From Inia geoffrensis (lineage: Eukaryota; Chordata; Mammalia; Artiodactyla; Iniidae), in contig CM070899.1 in NCBI GenBank assembly GCA_036417435.1, positions 169,909,494 through 169,973,493 on the forward strand: a DNA stretch of 64,000 bases. Direction: 5' to 3'. The stretch's first letter is position 1; every line of letters begins with the position of its first letter. The notes under the pieces are model-generated. The model saw nothing but the letters and a program-made list of their open reading frames with translations. It was not told where the DNA came from and searched no databases. Both the position numbers and the translations under genes were made by a program. Below, piece by piece: positions 60,080 to 64,000 of the stretch.

Positions 60080-61145
60080 AACGTGGGCAAAAGATATGAA
60101 CAGACATTTCACCAAAGAGGCCATACAGATGGTAAACCTGCAGATGAAAAGATGACCAACATTGGCAGTCATTAGGGAAACCAAAATTTAAACTACAGTG
60201 ACAAGACAGAGCACAGAATGGGAGAAAATATTTGCAAATCATATACCTAATAAGGGTCTAGTATCTAAAATATGTAAGGAACTGTTACAACTCAACAATA
60301 AAAAGACAACCCAGTTGAAAACTGGGCAAAAGCTTGAATAGACATTTCTCCAAAGAAGCTACGCAAATGGCCAATAAACACATGAGAAGATGCTCAAATC
60401 ATAACTCGTCAGGGAAATGAAAAATCAAAACCACAATGAAAGACCACTTCACTTCCAGCAGGATGGCTAGAATCAACAAGACAGGTAATAACAAGTGTTG
60501 ACAAAGATGTAGGGAAACTGGAACCCTCATACACTGCTGGTGAGAAGGTAAAATGGCGCAGCTGCTTTGGAAATCAGTTTGGCAGCTCCTCAAAAGGCTA
60601 AACATAGAATTACCATATGACCCAGCAATTCAACTCTTAGGAAAATACCCAAAGGAAAACACATATACATACATACAAAAACTTGTACAAAAACGTTGTT
60701 AGAAATATTATTCATAACAGGCAAAGGTGGAAACAACCCAAATGTCCATCAACTGATGGATAAACAAAATGTGGTAATCATACGATAGAATATTATTCAG
60801 CCATACAAAGAAATGAATAATAATACAACATGGATGAACCTGAGAAACATTATGCTTAGTGAAAGAAGCCAGTCACAAAGGGCCATATATTATAAGATTT
60901 CATTTCTATGGGAAAATCCATAGAGACAGAGGATAGTGGTTGCCAGGGGCTGGGAAGAGGGCTGAATTGGGAGTGACTGGTAATGGGTACCTGTCACCCT
61001 TTTTGAAGGGATGAAAATGCTTTGGAAATACAGATGATGATGATAGTTGCACCTACCTGACAATATACTAAAAACCATTGAATTATATACTTTAAAAGGG
61101 TGAGTTTTATGGTGTGTGAATTACATCTAAAAAAAATTTTAAACA
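60080..61145 (+). mobile_element. old L1 ORF2 C-terminus and 3'UTR, partly duplicated
   Basis: A short L1 piece (60080-60190, 'gaacagacatttcaccaaagagg') is followed by a longer one (60195-61145) that repeats the same region ('tagacatttctccaaagaagc'). The longer piece runs through the knuckle region and 3'UTR to 'tgtgaattacatct' and an A tail. All frames are broken. Probably two overlapping old insertions. Confidence 0.75.
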
Positions 61146-61389
61146 CAATGAGAACACACCTATCAGAATCGATAAAATAAAAAATAGTGATAATAGCAAA
61201 CAGTAATGATGCAAAAAAACTGGATCACTCATACATTGTTGGTGGGAAGGTAAATGATTCAGCCACTATGGAAAACAGTTTGCAAGTTTCCTTTAAAATG
61301 ACAAATGGACTCATCAGATGACCCGGCATATGACACTCTTGGCCATTTACTGTAGAGAAATGAAAACTTTTTTTTTAAGTGGAATACCC

Positions 61390-61728
61390 TTTTTTTTAAT
61401 TTATTTTTTATTTTTGGCTGCACTGGGTCTTTGTTGCTGCACACGGACTTTCTCTAGTTGAGGCAAGCAGGGGTTACTCTTCCTTGTGGTGCTTGGGCTT
61501 CTCATTGCGGTGGCTTCTTTTGTTGCGGAGCATGGGCTCTAGGCACATCGGCTTCAGTAGTTGTGGCATGTGGGCTCAGTAGTTGTAGCTCGCGGGCTCT
61601 AGAGCACAAGCTCAGTAGTTGTGGGGCATGGGCCTAGTGGCTCCGCGGCATGTGGGATCTTCCCAGACCAGGGCTCGAACCCGTGTCCTCTGCATTGGCA
61701 GGCGGATTCTTAACCACTGTGTCAACAG
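61390..61728 (-). mobile_element. CHR-type SINE inserted in another SINE's tail
   Basis: Reverse copy with the body 'ttggctgcactgggtctttg' and the head 'tcaacagggaagtcacc'. It lies in the poly(T) stretch of the SINE at 61739, with matching ACC plus T-run sequence on both sides. Confidence 0.9.
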
Positions 61729-61738
61729 GGAAGTCACC

Positions 61739-61975
61739 TTTTTTTTTTTTAATTTATTTTTGGCTGCACTGAGTCTTCGTTGCTGCACGCAGGCTTTTCA
61801 CTGCGGTGGCTTCTCTTGTTGTGGAACACGCGCTCTAGGCGCGCAGGCTTCAGTAGTTGTGGCGCACGGGCTTAGTTGCTCTGTGGCATGTGGGATCTGC
61901 CCGGACCGGGGCTCGAACCTGTGGCCCCTGCACTGGCAGGCAGATTCTTAACCACTGTGCCACCAGGGAAGTCCA
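61739..61975 (-). mobile_element. CHR-type SINE
   Basis: Reverse copy with a shorter body 'ttggctgcactgagtcttcg' and the head 'caccagggaagtcc'. It is the outer insertion in the old L1. Its TSD (61356-61369 and 61976-61989) encloses the other SINE. Confidence 0.9.
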
Positions 61976-62427
61976 AGAAATGACAACTTCTGTCCACTCA
62001 AAAACCTATGCATGAATGTTTAGAGCAGTTTTCATTATAGCTGATAACTCAAAACCAACCAAAGTCCTTCAGTGAGTGAATAGTTAACCAAATGATGGTC
62101 CACCATACCATGGAGTATTACTCATCAATAAAAACAACATTGGATGAAACTCAGAGAAGTTATGCTGAGAGAAAGAAGATAATCTCAGAAAGTTCCTTAA
62201 ACTGTATGGTTCTACTGATACAACACTTGAAATAACAAAATTCTGGAGACAGAGAACAGATGAGTGGCCGCCAGGGTTTGGGAATGGACAATGGAGAAGT
62301 TGTAGCTATAAGGAGCCCGAGGTGATGGGACGGTTCTGTATCTTGACTGTGTTGATAGCAACAGGAAGCTACACACACACAAACAAGTGCATTATGTATA
62401 ACTGGTGACTCAGCTCTGTGCATTTTA

Positions 62428-62620
62428 GAGCAGTAATTTTTAAAAACAAAGTTTAAAGTGGCAATTTGCATCTCGTTAAGGTTTCAGGATGAGTCTTGGT
62501 TTCTAACCCTGACTCAGTACCAATTGTGATTTTGTATATCACTTAGCCACTCTGAACTAAGTTTCCTTATCCATAAAATGGGTCAGATTATACCTCCTAT
62601 GCATCATTCATAGCCCTGTA
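62428..62620 (+). repeat. inverted duplication, left arm
   Basis: Begins AGAGCAGTAATTTTTAAAAA and runs through old L1 and MIR-like sequence. Its reverse complement recurs at 63430-63586 with about 96% identity over the first 116 bp. An 18-bp segment here (62556-62573 or so) is absent from the other arm. Confidence 0.85.
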
Positions 62621-62639
62621 ATAAAAAGCAACTGAGATG

Positions 62640-63400
62640 ATGATTTTACAAGTACACAGTTGCGATTACGTGTGAAACGTTGTCTTGGCTTTCATGCCCC
62701 TGTGTGTACCCGTTCTCCATCACCTAGCTTGCAAGAGTGAGAATAAAAGATCTTGAGGCAGGCAGGCCTTATTCCATCAACAGAGATCTTTGATACTGCC
62801 TACGTTCTCAGCATTGTATGGTGCATTATGGAGGATGTGGTGGAGGAAGATGACCTGGTGTCTGAACTCAAGCATCTAGTTAGAGAGATACAATTAACCC
62901 ATGTGGAAAGATGGATACTGCTGCAGGGCCTTATGACCCAATGGGAAGGATCTGGATAAGTGGTGAAAAGATGAGGTCAGACAGGAAAGAACACAAATGG
63001 AAGCCCAGAGATGAGGATGAGGGTAGGTTAGGATAGCAGAGCTGCAAGCGGGGGATTAGAGGACAAGTGAGGACACACAAGTTAGTGGGTCTACACCGGA
63101 AATTCTTGACTTGTTATCAGGTGTATGCAGTTCACATTAAAAGGAGGATTCCTCTGACATGTTGTGGAGGTGATGCTTTGTGGCTATACTGTGCAGGCTT
63201 TCATTTCTTCTTGACTCCTGCCTTCAATTCTGAGCTTTATTGCAACACAGTCATTACTTTTAAGCATTGACTAATACCCCATGTAGTTACTTAAAAAACC
63301 CCACAAACTTCTTATTTTGGAATAAATATAGATTCACTGGCTGTTGCAAAGAAATGGAGAGAAGTCTCTGGTACCCCTCACCCATTCTTCCCAGTTGAAC
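62640..63400. other. unique sequence between the inverted arms
   Basis: No gene seen. 62790-62910 weakly resembles an old L2 tail. Short forward frames (62753-62959, 63067-63270) are unsupported. Confidence 0.35.
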
Positions 63401-63429
63401 ATGTTGTATAACTAGCGCAATAGCGAAAC

Positions 63430-63586
63430 CGGGTAATGACACAACCTGATCCATTTTACGGATAGGGAAAGTGATATACAAAATCACAACTGGTCCTGAG
63501 TCAGGGTTAGAAACCAAGACTCATCCTAAAACCTTAACGAGATGCAAATTGTCACTTTAAACTTTGTTTTTAAAAATTACTGCTCT
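63430..63586 (-). repeat. inverted duplication, right arm
   Basis: Reverse complement of 62428 onward. Identity ends exactly where the RPL26 5' leader starts (…TACTGCTCT|CTTCCC). Confidence 0.85.
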
Positions 63587-64000
63587 CTTCCCTTTTGCGG
63601 CCATTGCTGAAGTGCCAGCAGCCAAAATGAAGTGCAATCCCTTTGTGACTTCGACCCAAGCCAGAACAGGAAAAGGCATTTCAACGCGCCTTCCCACATT
63701 CGCAGGAAGATTATGTCTTCCCCTGTTTCTAAAGAGCTGAGACAGAAGTACAATGTCCGATCCATGCCCATCCGAAAGGATGATGAAGTTCATGGTGTAC
63801 AAGGGCACTACAGAGGACAGCAAATTGGCAAAGTAGTCCAGGTTTACAGGAAGAAATATGTCATCTACGTTGAACGAGTGCAGTGGGAGAAGGCTAACAG
63901 CACGACTGCCCATGTGGGCATTCGCCCCAGCAAGGTGGTTATCACCAGACTAAAACTGAACAAAGACTGCAAAAACATCCTGGAACGTAAAGCCAAATCT
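63587..64000 (+). pseudogene. RPL26: processed RPL26 pseudogene, cut by window edge
   Basis: Retrocopy of the mRNA for ribosomal protein L26 (uL24) of the cytosolic large subunit. It starts with the leader CTTCCCTTTTGCGGCCAT, a 5'-TOP start, so the copy reaches the cap site. The ATG is at 63627. A one-base deletion near codon 9-10 ('gacttcgacccaagcc') shifts the frame. After it the L26 sequence reads on without introns or further shifts to the window end: [29 protein letters not shown], then [23 protein letters not shown]. Several replacements are visible (for example HGVQGHY). Absence of introns and the early shift make it a pseudogene. The 3' end, poly(A) and right TSD lie beyond the window. 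Confidence 0.95.

Larger units (their letters stand above)
61147..62420 (+). mobile_element. old L1 3' region interrupted by two SINEs
   Basis: L1-like sequence ('acattgttggtgggaaggtaaa', 'cagccactatggaaaacag') runs to about 61369 and resumes at 61990 ('gtccactcaaaaacctatgc', 'accatggagtattactcatc'). The two SINEs between them sit inside a 14-bp TSD, AGAAATGA(A/C)AACTT (61356-61369 and 61976-61989). Confidence 0.7.

Noticed and set aside
63627..64000. RPL26 as a functional gene
   Set aside because: No introns, an early one-base frameshift and several replacements show it is a processed pseudogene.

Overview
This window looks like nuclear DNA of a whale, dolphin or porpoise. It holds many CHR-type tRNA-derived SINEs: short CHR-2-like copies at 3458, 4248, 32888, 38184, 41131 and 53537, and longer relatives at 10807, 11358, 18186, 25082, 36989, 53172, 61390 and 61739. 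It also holds cetartiodactyl-type L1 elements with long, precise target-site duplications (TSDs). No ruminant BovB or Bov-tA repeats were recognised, which favours Cetacea over cattle-like animals. This assignment rests on recognising repeat families from memory, not on a database search.

I find no intact protein-coding gene. Every long open frame I examined lies in a SINE, an L1 remnant, a CA-rich tandem array, or unique DNA with no recognisable protein character. The only gene-derived sequence is a processed RPL26 pseudogene running off the right edge, from 63587. One promoter-like GC-rich patch at 38725-39015 has GC boxes, an inverted CCAAT box and a good splice donor. It is the best candidate for an unannotated transcription start.

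Layout. 1-30 kb: mostly unique intergenic or intronic DNA with old MIR, L2, hAT (including a clear MER5A) and LTR relics, overlaid by younger CHR SINEs and short 5'-truncated L1s. 30.2-31.3 kb: a compound minisatellite of sixteen GC-rich cores separated by CA tracts. 31.3-41 kb: unique DNA with a retroposed tRNA-Lys 5' half (32559), a perfect 58-bp tandem duplication (34131) and the promoter-like patch. 41.1-47.15 kb: two L1 insertions. The larger keeps its 5'UTR but lacks ORF1 and the start of ORF2. 47-53 kb: unique DNA, MIRs, an old L1M end and an MLT1-type LTR. 53.16-55.69 kb: a full SINE fused to a truncated L1 inside one shared TSD, the signature of a template-switch chimera. 55.9-62.4 kb: nested L1 layers with SINEs inside. 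62.4-64 kb: an inverted duplication whose second arm abuts the 5' end of the RPL26 retrocopy.

The main biology on show is L1 machinery and its by-products: ordinary insertions, SINE mobilisation, a processed pseudogene, a tailless tRNA-half insertion, a possible orphan poly(A) insertion, and a SINE-L1 chimera. Layering gives a relative order: MIR, L2, hAT and old L1M first, then younger L1, then CHR SINEs inside the L1s.
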